A stretch of DNA of 20,434 nucleotides from the NCBI GenBank assembly GCA_964588175.1, contig CAZPNW010000152.1:1-20434 (forward strand), in the 5' to 3' direction. Shown here piece by piece: positions 1 through 13,300 of this stretch (position 1 is its first letter; each line of letters starts with the position of its first letter). This DNA comes from JBAZTA01 sp964588175 (lineage in GTDB: Bacteria > Omnitrophota > Gorgyraeia > Gygaellales > Profunditerraquicolaceae). The notes beneath the pieces were generated by a model that did no database searches, was not told the DNA's origin, and saw nothing but the letters and a program-made list of their open reading frames with translations. The position numbers and the translations under genes were made by a program.

Positions 1-1380
1 AGGCCGATCATAGCGCTGCTTGACCGGCAAGATAACAGGGTCATCATAGCTTTAGAGAAAATGCTCCGGCCGCAGACGGACGGGGGTATCCTGGAAGAGG
101 ATACGCTTTTACGTAAGAACATTTTTAAATCCATTCTTGCAGCTGCTTTTGACGGCCGCCAGCATATCCGTTACGTTGAAAGGAAAGCTTTGCCGCAGTA
201 TTATGAACAGATCAAAGCGCTCGGGCATATAGTTATTCTTGGCCGGGTGCCGCAAAGCGGGGAATTAAAGATAGGCAGGAAATGGGCAAGGCTTGATGCC
301 TCCCTGTATGGGTTATCGGACTATTATTTAGAAATGAATAACGGTATCCCGGTAAGAATATTTTTCTTTAAGACCCATACCGCTCTTGAATTCCTCCCGG
401 CCGTCAATAATAAGACCGGCGATATTGAAGTAGTCCATCTGGGGCAGATATTCCGGGAAGTATTTAGAAAACTGTCTGATGTGACCCTGCAGATCTATTT
501 TGGGAAACTGGGAGAATTAAGCATCGGCGGCGGGCGTCCGCATAGCGATGGCTCTGGGTATGAACCTTCCTGGTCGAGGTTTTATTATCACCCCAATGAA
601 AAAGTGGAAGTATTGGTGAAAGGCGGTTTGGTCTGGAGAATTACTTCCTTAGAGAGTGATTTGGACCGCGCGTATCTGCGGATCGTGCATCTGCCGACGC
701 AGCAAGTTACGACAACGGCCATAAAATTAAGCCACAAAGATGTATCCCGCCTGAGTGACGAGTACGAGATCCATAATTACCCTCTTGATGTTCAGGGTAA
801 GCTGAATTTTGATTCTCAGACGGTGATGAGTTTCGGGAAATCCCGCGCTTTCCATCGCCTGAACATATATGATCTACGCAAGAACAAGAACGGTAAAGTA
901 TTCGCGGTGGCGGCAAAGACTCTTTCCGGCGTAGATAAACGGCTTTATATCATTTACGCTCTGCCGGATTATCCTTTCAGGTTCAAGAGCGAGCATATCT
1001 TAGCTGTCTTTAAGATGCATCTTGCTGAAGTCCTTGAGGCGTTGCCGCTTAATACTTTTGTCCTGGAAACGATAATCCACAAAGATCAGCGCTTGATCGT
1101 TGCGGATAATTCGTGGCGTTTAAAATACATAGCCAAACATCATTCCGTAAATTTATCTTACGCAGCGGCCAGAATGATATATGTGGCGGGAAAACCTGCT
1201 TTTGTGTTTCTCTGCGACAAAAAAGGCAGGGATATTACTGATAAAAAAGGTGCCCCGGTGATCCTGGATGTAAGGGCTGGGACGGGTAAAGCAGTACAGG
1301 CAGCTTCCTTGCCCGAGGTAAGCAGGTTCCTGGAAAGCAGTAATGAGTTGTCCGTTCCTTTTAAGGGAGAGAGGGAGAGT
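1..1380 (+). other. unassigned N-proximal alpha/beta block
   Basis: Residues 1-460 of the open frame. I do not recognise a family. Predicted beta-rich stretches with many aromatic residues (around residues 100-130 and 180-240) alternate with short helices. A Gly-rich turn (SIGGG, residues 175-179) precedes a segment containing SWSRFYYHP. No linker of the SPL type occurs here, so the block may be one large domain continuing from upstream sequence outside the window. No signal peptide can be judged because the true N terminus is missing. Confidence 0.5.
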
Positions 1381-4300
1381 GCCTTCGCTGAATTCGAAGA
1401 ATTTATACAAAAAGAAACTGAAGTTTTAAAAGAAAAGATTAAAACACTTATCCGGGATAAAAAAACAAACAAGATCAATAAAGAGGTCGTTTGGTTCCAG
1501 CATCGGATGTATAAGATCGCGACGATGCTTATTAATCATTTTGATAAATCAGGGTCGATGTTGGTTCAGTTGTTCCTGGACCAGTATGTCCCGGCAGATA
1601 AAGAGCAGGGCGGGTTAGACGAAGCTATGCGGCAATTTGGTTTGGCCCATTGGATCGTTCGATTTGATAATGGTTCCGGGAGGCCGTCGTATGTTACCCA
1701 TGAGTTGCGGCATCAGGTGAAGGAGTATAGCGAAGAAATAATACGTTTTTGCAGGAGGAATCTTAAAGCGTATATGCCGCCCCTGGGTGTCCCGCAGTCC
1801 CGGAATAATATTTTCACTTCAGAGGACCAAGCGTTCTTGAAGCATTTAGGGGTGGTTAATGATCGATCCAGGGGAAATAATCCACCCGCAGCTGCCCGCG
1901 CGTCTTCGGCAGTGTCGGCTCCTGCCGTGAATTTTCCATTATGCGGATACGTTGAGGACGGCAGGATACTGGCGGAAAAACGCCGCAAGGATATCGTCAA
2001 TCCCCTGGCTGCCGCACTTGACCTCTTAGAAAAAAGAAAAGTTTGGGGCAACCTTTTACCGGAAGGAGCTAAATTCAATTTTACCTACGCGTTCTCCGGA
2101 GAAAGAGATATTTTCGCCTTAAGCGCGCAATTCAAAAATGTAATAGTCTTGCCTTTAGAGGAACGCCACAATGCCGGGCTGCTTTCATTTATTATACGTC
2201 ATTTTATCCATGGGAAGTTTATCCGTGAAACGATCTCTCCTGAGGATAAGAGATCAAAAGTCTACCGCGGTGACCTGATCTTTATGTTAAAACTTCCTGG
2301 TCAGGAGCGTAATGAGATCTTAGCTTCTTTGCGGCGTTATGATTATCCTAATATGAATAGTTTTATAGAATTAAGCCGGGCTTTGGAGCAGAAGGATTTT
2401 CTACTGTTATTCGCGCTGGTGTATAACGGTGGAGATATAAGTAATGGCTGCGGCCTGGCAATAGGTAAAAAAGTTCAGGAGCATATATTTCAGGAAGTTA
2501 TCCCGAAGCTGACTAAACTTGGTATTTCAGGAGGGAGGGTGTTAAGCCTGGTTTTGGGCCTGGCGCGTGTGGCGCATACTACTGAAGAATTCTGGGTGCT
2601 TTTGGAAGGGCTAGCCTCGATCCCTGATTGGGCAAGATTTATCCCCGCGCATAAAAAAGCTGACCTGGGCGTCTTTGTCACGAAAATAGATCAGCTGCTT
2701 TCGGAAGGGATATGGGCCATGCATTATAATGAGCCGCTCTGCTGCAAGACACTCGTTGATTGCGTAAAAGAAACTTTGGATGATTTATGGTATTTTAAAG
2801 ATTTTTATGATGAAGTGCCTGAAAATATACGGAAGAACTATTACGCTGACCACCTGTGTGTGTTAAAAGGGTTCTTAGGGCAGATCTCAGGGGTGCATAA
2901 GTATACATTTGTATTTAAGGATACCATCGATGTGCTTTATTTTAAAGACCATCCCTTAGGCCTGGAAGCAGTCAACCCGGTGTATATCGCCTGCGGCAAT
3001 AAAAAAGAGTGTGACGGCCAGGGCTGCGGCTGTAAAACGATATTCGAATTCAAATATTCAGGGTGGTTGGAACATCTCGCCCGGCAAATAACCGGTTATA
3101 AGATGAATGTTTCGGTTTTCGGGTTGATCAGCAGCGCGCATGAGAAGTTTTTACGGGGGGAGAAATTAACCAGGGATGAAGAGGTGTTGCGTAATATTAA
3201 GAATATCGTGTTTTTTGCTGAATATGACGGCGGCGGGTTGATCGATAAGATCAATCGTTTTGTAAGGAAGTATTATCATAAGCGAGACCCTTTCAAAGAT
3301 AATAAGCGTTTGTGCGAGCGCAAATCATGGAATTCCGGGGGTTTTACGGTGCGTTTTACCTTGGGAGAGTTTAAGCTTTTCCTCCAAGAAAATGGTGTGC
3401 CTGTAAATCATTTGAACTGGGCATTTGACCGTCTCGGTACGCACTATCGCAATAAAATATTTGATGTTTATATCAGTCTCAGTAATCCAAAAGGCAATGA
3501 AGAAGAGCATGCCTCTTGCCGGGAAACCATTGCCGCGCGCTGGGTGAGTTCGCCTATAAGTGATCAGAGGTCTCAAGAGCAACCAGAGCCGTTGAAGAAG
3601 GAGCCCATCACCGTTAATTATGGAGAGCGGTTATTAGTAGGCCGTATGTGGCAGAGGGTGATCACCTTGCGTTTCAGGCATGGCCGCGTGGGGCTTTTTG
3701 ATGATATTCTCCAGGCAATCGATGATAAGGCTTTTGTGGGATGGTTAGAATATTTGCATAATAAGTATCCGAAAGAGTTAAGTATTTCAGTGGAGACAGT
3801 TGAAAAAGATACCCTGCGGGCGATCATTAAGGAATTGAAAAAGATCGAAGATTGGCAGGATTCCCGGCAAGATAACTTGCCGCGGCAAAACTGGATCATG
3901 AGGTTTACTATCCCTCATCAGCCCGCTCAATTATTGCGGATCACCCGCTTGCTTCGGGCGCGGGGTATTAATATCCAATCATTTATGACGCCTACCTTTT
4001 CTCAGTACCATCAGAACATGCGTTTTATTATGCAGATTGAAGTCCCCGGCAACTGCACGGCAGACGCGGAGCTTGTTGTGCAGGACCTCAAGAAATATCT
4101 CCACGATATCTCTGATTTATCAATACATCAGGCTGAATTAGTCGATTGGTTGGTCGAGTATTTATTGTCTAAAATACAGGTTCCTTTTAAAGATGCAACT
4201 GTTCGCCGTTTCCGTGAAGCTTTAAAGCTTATTGCCCGGCGCCATCTCGGTGAGTCTCGCAAGGATAAAAAGAGCTCATATATGATGCATCCTCTTGATG

Positions 4301-7300
4301 TGGCGATAATCGCGGCAAACCGATTTGATATTCGCGACGAGAGTTTACTGGAAAAAATTATTTTGGCGGCGTTGCTGCATGACACTATCGAAGACGGCGA
4401 TATCAGTGATGAGCAGTTACGTCAGAAATTCGGCGATGATATTTATGAGATTGTCAACTTGCTTACGAAACGTAAGGTAAACGGCAGGGCGGATGAATCT
4501 TTGTATCTTCTGCAGCTCTGCGCTGCTCTCGGCGAAGCAGGTTTTATTGCCCGATTGATCAAGATAGCCGACCGAATACATAATTTGCAGACTTTGGGCG
4601 GTGTTGAACAGGATAAAGATTTTCACCAGAAAACAATTGTTTCTACACTCGATGTTTTTATTCCTATGGTAATAGATACGCTTAATGTTAATAGGATCGC
4701 CGATAAAGAGTACGCTCGAATGTTCCGTCAGGCTATCAGGGTTTTTGCGCAGCAGGTTATCGATACGGCGAAAGAGCTTCATTTCTTAAACCGAAAAGGG
4801 GAAATAAACTTAAAGAATTTTAAAGGACGCAGAATAAGTGTGGGTTTGGGCAAAAGGCCGCAGTTACTTGGGAGCGATTTAAAGAAACTGTTTAAGCGTA
4901 TGCAGCAATTGGCCTCTTTAGGAAATGCAAGCTCAAGCCTGAGCGTAAATACTGAAGCGAAGAACTGCTCGCGTAACTATAATTCTCTTAACGTCTTAGA
5001 AGCCGGGAGGGCGCTGCTTCGGGGAGCGTCCCCGATCACGGTTGGAGAAGTCAGGCGGCGGGTGCGGGAGCATTTGTTGCCGGTCACCGGCGCGCGGCAT
5101 ACCTTAAGCCATGGTGATGATGTTGCTGATCTTGCCGGGTATTTAGCTCAGCGTCTAGGGTTAGGCCGGCGGGAGTCGATGATACGGACCGCAGGCCAGC
5201 TGCATGATATTGAAAAGATACATAATAGAGAAGTATTGATGCTGGTTAATTTTCCTGGCGATTTATCCCTGAATCAGCGGTTATTTGTGCAGAAATATCA
5301 TACTACTCCGCCGTTTATGGGAGTTAAGGCAATGGGAATAGAATTAGAGCCTTTTGTAGAAACTTTGATCGAGTTCCATCACCGTCCTCAGATGTGTAAT
5401 GGGCCTGATATCTTGAATTCAGCTGCTTTGTGCCTTTCCCTGGCAGACCTGATCTCAGCAATGAGCGCGCCCCGGCCATATTTTTATGTGGGGGGGAATA
5501 TCGAAGATATTAATAGCATTCCCGTATGGCTGCGTGGTTTCTTATCCGCCAAAAATATCGCATTGGAAGCGCATGTCTGGGAGGCCATCGAAGATCTGGT
5601 TGTTGAAAAAAGAACGCGGATACAGCAGATCAATGGTCTGCAAGCCAAGACCGTCGCTGATACTATTAAAAGCTGGTTTGTGTGCGGCGATCCGCAGGAC
5701 TGCCTTGAGAGCTTGAGTGAAAAAATAGAACAGGCTGATAATCCCCAAAGGATAAATCGTTTCTTGACTATACTTGTAGATCCGGTCGTCTCAGCTGTTT
5801 TAAGTGACGAGGAACTGAGGGCGCTTTTTGCCAAGGTTTTATCGGCAGCGCATGCAAAAGGAGAATTAGTCGCAACTCATATCCGCGATTTATCAGCGAT
5901 CCCGGGAATCCCTTCCCAATTCAGCCAGGCCGATTCCGATATCCTCTCTTCAAATAAAACAGTGCCCGGATATTTGAAGAGATCATCTTCTGCGTTGACT
6001 ATAGATCCGGAAGTTTTAAAACAAATGAAACGGCGGGAATTAAATGCTGATGAATTCCTGCGCGCGCTGGGAAATGAATTCAGCCTGTTGGGAAATACTT
6101 TCGCGCCCGCGCCTTGTTCTGCGGATCTTATGGTAAGGTGCAATGATGTGCAGATAGCTCAGCACCGGGTTGATTACAGCGGTTTCAACGGCAGCGAGTT
6201 CAAGTGTTCGGAAGGTAACCTTTATTTCAGGGCGGGAGGAATGGTTATTCTTAATTCGTGGTTGAAAGAAATCTTAAAAATGGATATGCCGTATTCAGGC
6301 TGTTCGGTGATTTATGCCCCTCTGCAAAGTATGTACCGTTATCTGCATAATTTGCCTGATGACCGCGACTTTCAATTGTGGACTTCCGCTTTGTTGTTAA
6401 GCATGGATATCATGGGAGAAAACTTCTTTAAAGGAAAAACAGTGGTTTGCGCCGGAGTAGGAAATGGAAGTGATGCTTTGTTTGCCATGTCATTGGGAGC
6501 GCAAAAGATATACCTGCTTGATTATAACACCACGGTAAAGGAGCTTCTCCTTAAGACCATCGGGTTGAATGCCATTAACAGCCATGCAACGCTTAACTGC
6601 CGGTATTTAGGTGTCCCCTTCCAGGATTTAAGCACTTTGGCGCCTATCGAGGCGGATATTGTTTTAATGAATTTGCCGAGTTTTGGGGCAGCATATTTAC
6701 CGGGTTTATTCAGGTTTGTCAGGCCGAAGGATGATTTTGTGACATTATTGTTGACCGGAGATATTTACAGCCAGCTTCCTTGTGATGAACGCGATTGTTT
6801 AGACGCGTTTCTGGAACGCAGGGACCAAGTTTTTGATATTGTTTGGGAACCAGGAAATGCGCCTCAAGGGAAGAGAGCAGAGACGATTGCTTTTGCTTTC
6901 CAGGTAAAATCATTGTTTTGGCCGAGGGCGTTTGGTGTAATGAGCGCTCTGTTCGGAAGTTCTTCAGCGCTGGGGTTATCCCGGACCAAAAGAGTGGAGA
7001 ATATTCAGCCTGCCGGAAATTATCAGAAAACTTCCTTGGACGGCGTTCCTTTAGGCCGGCCGAGAGATATTTATGAAGAAACGCAGCTCGTATATCCTTT
7101 TGAGGAGAGTGATTTGATACCTTTGAAACAGGCGGTAGGGGGTATGAATACTGCGAGGATCAGGTGTGTTGACGGGCTTTGTTGTTTCCTGAATGATTTC
7201 AGTTCTTATCCTCATATCGAGCATATTTTGGGGGCTAGGCGCGGCGCGCAAGGTGAGCCTTTGAGAGATGATATTTTCGTAGCGCATGCACAGGCGTCAT

Positions 7301-10300
7301 TAAAACTTTGCGAAATTCCTTCTGCCGGCATTGATATACTCTGTTCTTGCGGTGGTTTGAGGATTGTATTTGATCATCATCCTGTGCGGGGCTTGAGCCT
7401 GTTGACTGAGTGCGCTGTTTATCCGTACCGGCCCGTTGAGCCTTGCCGGGAATTCCCTTATTATGACCAGTGTATTTACAGCGAATATCTGCATGAGCGT
7501 AATACCGTATTCTACCTGTTGAGAGAATCGGCGTTATCACAAGATAGGGTGATCGGTAATGCTGGCTTGATCAGACTGCCTGCCCCCGGGGTTTATTTTA
7601 CGGCGCGCGCCTGCGCGTGGTTAAAGAATGAGTTTGCCGTCAAGGGCAGGCGTTCGCATATTATCCGTCAGGCAGTAAGCGATAAGTTCCTTGCCTTGAG
7701 CCCCCAGAGAGACATTCGGATTGATTTCTTTGGAGGGAAGAGCCTGATGGCTTCCAGCGCTTTGCGGCGCAGCTCTTTGAGTCAATTCTATCTTACCGAT
7801 AGAATTTCCAGAGAGGTGTTCGCGTTGGTCAATGGCGGAGATTTTGAGAAGATCGCTACCCTGCCTGGAATTTCGATTGTTTTAAGAAACGGTGAACAGG
7901 GGGTAGAACCTTGGATGGATTGTGATTTGTATGTGCGCGTAAAATATTTTAATAATGTTCCGCTTTTAGTCTCGCAGCTGGAAAGCCACGGGTTCACGGA
8001 AATTAATGCCGGAGGGGCGCTCAATGGAGACCTGGTCGTTTTCTCAAAAAACCGGGAGGTCGTTACCCATTGGGGGATCATGCGTGACAATAGACTCGTT
8101 GAATCGAAATTCAATATCGCGTATGTATATCTTTGTCCGCTGCATATACTCAAAAGAATGTATGGTGACGCGATTTTCGCTCGAAGGCTCTCAGAGAGAC
8201 GGAATAACGCTGCTGCATCTTCGATCATGCGCGAGCCTGGTAACGGTAAGAGCGTTAATATCTTAGAAGGCAACAGGGTGCAACTTCAGGGAACGCCCCC
8301 GGTTGGTAGCTCCTCATCGCTGGTGTATTTAACGGCGTCAAAAAGATTATTTATTACTTCCTTTACTATTTTATTTGTAATTCCTTTGACTCTGGTTTTT
8401 ATAATAGCTAGTATTTTACACGAGTATGCTCACCTTTTAATGGCTAAAATATTAGGTCTGGAGACAGGAAAGGTGAAATTATTTATGAAAGATTCGAGTT
8501 CCAATGTTGAAGTCCAGGTGCAGGGAGCGGAAAACTGGAAGCTTATTTTCTTATATCTGGCTGGCCCAGCTATGGATTTATTTTTAGGGGCGATCTTTTT
8601 ATTCTTGATCTACTTGAACGGTTTTTCCTGGGGATGGCTCAAGATTTATGTTAATTTTGCACTTTTACTAGGAGCAGCGCTTCAAATACAGTTAGGAATC
8701 ACTAATCTTCACCCTAAATATAGCACAAAGGAAGGCTTCAAGAGCGACGGTTATGTGGCTTTTAAGTGTATAAGAAATATTAAGGAAGGCAATAAATTTT
8801 ACGATGGTGATAATGAAGCGGGAGGAATGGATAATTCTAATTTTGATAGCTCCTCGCCGCTGGCTCGTTTCAATTTATCTGAGTTTGCGGATAAGCTATT
8901 AAAAAGAATTCAGGGGAAATCCATACGAGGGTATAGATATTTCTATGAGATTGCAGAAAATAGCAGTAAATGCGGTGCTTTGTGGGTCAATGACTATAAG
9001 GTGGATGAGAATATTGGAAAGGGTGTGTATGATTTTATTTTTCCCCATCCCTTTGATCAAAATCTTGCAGTAAGGATAAGTAAATCAATTGATCTCTGGC
9101 GCCCCGTTTCAAGGAAAAGAGAATTTGAGAGGTTCCAGAAGTTGGCGCGGCTCGGTATCGGGCCGCAAGCCTTAGCCTGGTGGATACGCGATCAATACTC
9201 TTTTATGCTTGTAGAAAGAGTGCAGGGCAATTCTCTGGACAAAATTGTTCAAAAACGGCTTCTTACTAAAGGAGAAATTAACTTTCTGAAGAAGCTTCTG
9301 GATGTTTTGATCGAAAATAGGATTTATATAAGCGATTTTAAACCTGCAAACATTATGCTTACTTCAGAGAAAGCTGTTATCTGCGACGCAATGTGCGCTG
9401 AAAACGCCCGCCAAGGTGATTGCGCTGCACTCGCAGAGCGTTATGTTCGTATGATGCGTCCGGATCCATGGATTGACGTCGATCCGGATTTTGAATTAGA
9501 GAGGTATTTGCTGTCTGCTTCGCCGTTGGATCAAATAATTGATAGTCGATGGTCGGTAATTAATAATTTTATGGTGTGGCCTATGGACTATGGTTCAAAT
9601 AACGCCTCTTCCTCAGTAGTGAGTGAGGACCGGCTGCTCGCCGGGTATAACCAATGGTATGACCTGGTTGTTAATGAATATAGCCAACGCGCCGGAAAAT
9701 TAGGGCAAAATGTTGATTGGATAGATGAGTTCCTTTTATTTGCGAAAATATTTATCGCTTCCTGGCGGAGGCATGTCGGGAGTATGCTGCGGGACGCGTC
9801 CGGCTTTTTGTGTATTCAAGAAAACGACCGTTACCTGATGCCAAAGCTTTCTTACTACTTGCCGGAAGAAGAAACAACCAATGCCTTTATCGTACAGGCG
9901 CATATGGACAGAGAAACATTTAATAAGGCATATGCGCGCCTCAGGGTGATCCTTGAAGGGGAATCACTGTTTTCTCAAATAGGGGACTGTATCTATGAGG
10001 AAACTTTCTGTGACCTGAGTATCTTGACATATTTAAATAAAAGATTCCTCTTGTTAGATGAATCTAAGCGTTTAACTATTTTGGAGATCCTCATGCAAGC
10101 TTCCCGGCAGTGCCTGCGGGTGATGCCGCTCTTGGCCGTAGGGGAATTGCTTTATTATTGGGGAGAGTTTGATCTGGAGCAAATGAAGCAGTCTTTGCCA
10201 GCTCAATCAGAGAGTATCGGTGCGAAAAAAGCGTCATTGGAAAAAATGGATACATCGTATGAACGCCTCGTGCGCGGCTGGGCAGCTGTTCTTGAGACAT

Positions 10301-13300
10301 TTGTTTTTAAGGTGAACGAAGTATTGTTGCAGGATAGAATAGAAAAGATCTCCGCGATGGATCTTCCCGGGAAGATCCGAGAGGCTGATAAAAAGAAAGG
10401 ATCGTCTTCAGCTTCGCAGCGCCCCAAAGTAACATTAGAAGCTGTTATGGCAGAAATAAATAATATACCGCCTATTTATGCGTGCGCAGTAATATTGATT
10501 AACGCAAAGATTGTAGCAGGCAAGAATATTATGCGCTGTTGGATGCCTTCTTATTATCAATATCAGATAGAGGCGTCGGAAGATGTGGATCCTTTAGAGT
10601 TATTGAAGTTTGCAGAATATGTTTTACGGGAGCATCATGATTCTGGTTTTGCCCCGAAAGTCAGGGAGTTGCAAATCAGATTTGAAAAGATATCAGCCGC
10701 CTCTCCTCTGGCGCATGGGGAGCAAGTCTGTGGCAGTTCACCCATAAACAGGCGGGCTCTTGTCCGCGAATTAGAGAAATGCCTGTATCAAATGCCGCGT
10801 GGCTTACAGGATAAAATGTATCCTTCCGCTTTCAATGCCGGCCCGGAAAAACAAACATACGGCAGCTTTATTAAGGGCCACCTCTCCCGTATAGAAAAAC
10901 AATTGCCGATCGATAAGATGACTGATATCCCTGATCGCGACCTGGGGCTAGTCGTTGACCAGGCAAAGCGGTTGCATCATCAGGGAAAAATGAAATGCCT
11001 GGCGTTCCTCTTAGCGAACATCGACAGGATACATGAAGCCTTCGAGGTCTGCCTGCTCGATCAGGTTGTGTGGGTCCGTAAGAATATCATTTCTCAAGAA
11101 CAGTTGTGCTTCGGTGATTTTCTCAATGAAATATTTGAATACGGATTATGCCGGGGCACGACAACAAGCCTTATCGATTACGCGTTGCGTTGTAATAAGG
11201 GGCTGTTGTTCAATCCGCGCCGCCGCGACCGCGTCTTGTTTACGCTTGTTGAGACCACTGAAAACTATTATTGGAGCGATGTCGCCTGCGAGAATAATGA
11301 CGTGATCTTTGCCGCCCTTGAATTTGAAGTATATAAGAAGCTTCCCGGCGCGATCAGAAACCCTAAGCCCGTAATACTTTTCTTCGATATCGAGAAGTTG
11401 CCTATGTTAATGGTCAGCGCGGGGGAGAAAATGGAAGTTGTCAACGGCAATCCGCGGGACATAGCAGAAGTCCGTCCGGTAAAACGATATCGCAGGGTCG
11501 ATATCGTGCGTTCGCTCATGTTCGGTTCTAAAGTCGGTATCCTTGAGGCGATGATAGAAGCCGGGGTTCCCGCTGAAGAATATTCCTGGCTCTATAGCCA
11601 CGCGGGCTGGAATGAAGCGTTATCGGCAGTTTCCGGGGAATCATCGCGTTCTGCCTCGCCGGTAGCTGATCGAATACGAGGAGTAAGCCATTTTGCTTCT
11701 CCTGCTCATCCTGAAGCTGTTTTAGCAGCTGTACTGAAACAGAAAAGCGGTGAAGTCGTCCTGGTTACTGAGGAGGCAGAGAGGTTGATATTCAGCCTGA
11801 TCTATTCTCAGGGGTTAAGAAATATTAATACTGAAGACGCCGCAACAGCGCAGTTCGGTTTTATGTTCAGGCACGCCGATAGGAGCGCTTATTTCGGGCA
11901 TATCTACGTCCAGGCATATAACCGTTGGAGAGACCTTTCTTTTGATGAACGCACGATGCCTTTGGTACAGGCTGACTTTGCTATCCATGCATTTAAAAAC
12001 CGGTTGCGCTACGAATATAGAGGGATAGGGAAAGCTTTATCATTGCTGGCAAAAGTATTTGTGCGGGATGTTTTAGGCAAGGATAATATTTATGTTATAG
12101 GCGGCAAGGCCGGAGAAGGTTTTTATCTGGCAGATGGTTTTGAGCCGTTCAATGCGCCTTTTGACGATTTTGTGTATGATTTGGAAAATAAACCGTTGAA
12201 AGATATTTCCATACGAAAACGCGCCACATCACCTCTGGCGTATTTAGTCCCCGGCCTAGGTAACAATTCCTCTTTATTGAAGCAAGTGCTCAGTAACCGG
12301 CGGGCAACGGATGATCTCCCTGCTGCCTCCCCTGTAGAGGCTTTTATTCAATTGATGAGTGGAATACATTTAAAGAAGGTAATGCCTTACTATAGCAGTG
12401 ATAATGCTGATTGGGGAGAGTTTGTGCAATCCTTCAAGACGTTAAGTATAGGGGAAGGTATTTCTTCTCAGGTCATAAGCGGGCCGGATTTAAACTATGA
12501 TTCTCTTGAGGCGCTTTATGAGTCTATAGGTTATGTCCCTCAAGCGATGTCATTATTATGGGAAAATAACGGTGCGATAACTAAAAGCGCGAGAGAAAAA
12601 GAATTCCTACGTTATTGCATAGGTAATATTATTCAACACGTCCCGGAAGGGATAGGATTGGCCCTGCGGTATGAAGCGGCATTCGAAGGCGGCAGCTGCG
12701 TAATAATCAGTCTTTCTGATAATGGGAGAGGGTTTATTAATGGAGATAACCAGCGGACGGTGCCTATTCGCGAAGCGGTAAGATCAGGAAAGCGTTTCAG
12801 TTTTGGGGAAGGGGGCCATGCGGGCAGAGGATTGCCGCTTGCGTTGACCCAGGCAGATAAGGCTTTGATTATTACCCCTCAGGAGGCCGCAATTATTAGC
12901 CCTGGAAGACGGGAGCCCGCTGATACCGGTATGCGCGTACTCCAGAGCGTTAAAGTGGCAAAAGGTGCATGGCGAGGCACATGTGTATGCGGCGCTCTCT
13001 ATGAGGATGAAAATCAAGGCTTGCAGGCGCGGGAGGTAATTTGCAGATGGGAAAAGTTATTGTCGTATTTGAGTAGTACTTCTCAGATACACGCGGTAGC
13101 CACAGAGGCGTTTACGCAAGCCGCGAAATCCCAAGAGAAGAAAAGCTCATCGCCTGTTTCATTGCAAGGGCCGATCAATTATATCTTGGACCGCTATATT
13201 AAGTATTTGCTGAGGTCACTTAAGAACTCTGTGCGTAAATATTTACCTGATGAATATGAATTGTTCCTGGAAGAAGAAAAGTTTCCGAAGCTGCTCGCGC

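Noticed and set aside
4180..5520. Bifunctional Rel/SpoT synthetase
   Set aside because: The HD hydrolase motifs are clear, but no synthetase signature follows; the next domain is a second HD fold.
7788..8273. 161-residue ORF on the minus strand
   Set aside because: Antisense to papain-like copy 1, whose similarity to copy 2 proves that the + frame is the coding one here.
11033..11305. 90-residue + strand ORF in another frame
   Set aside because: Contained in the continuous frame 1; no RBS-linked start or domain signature to suggest an overlapping gene.
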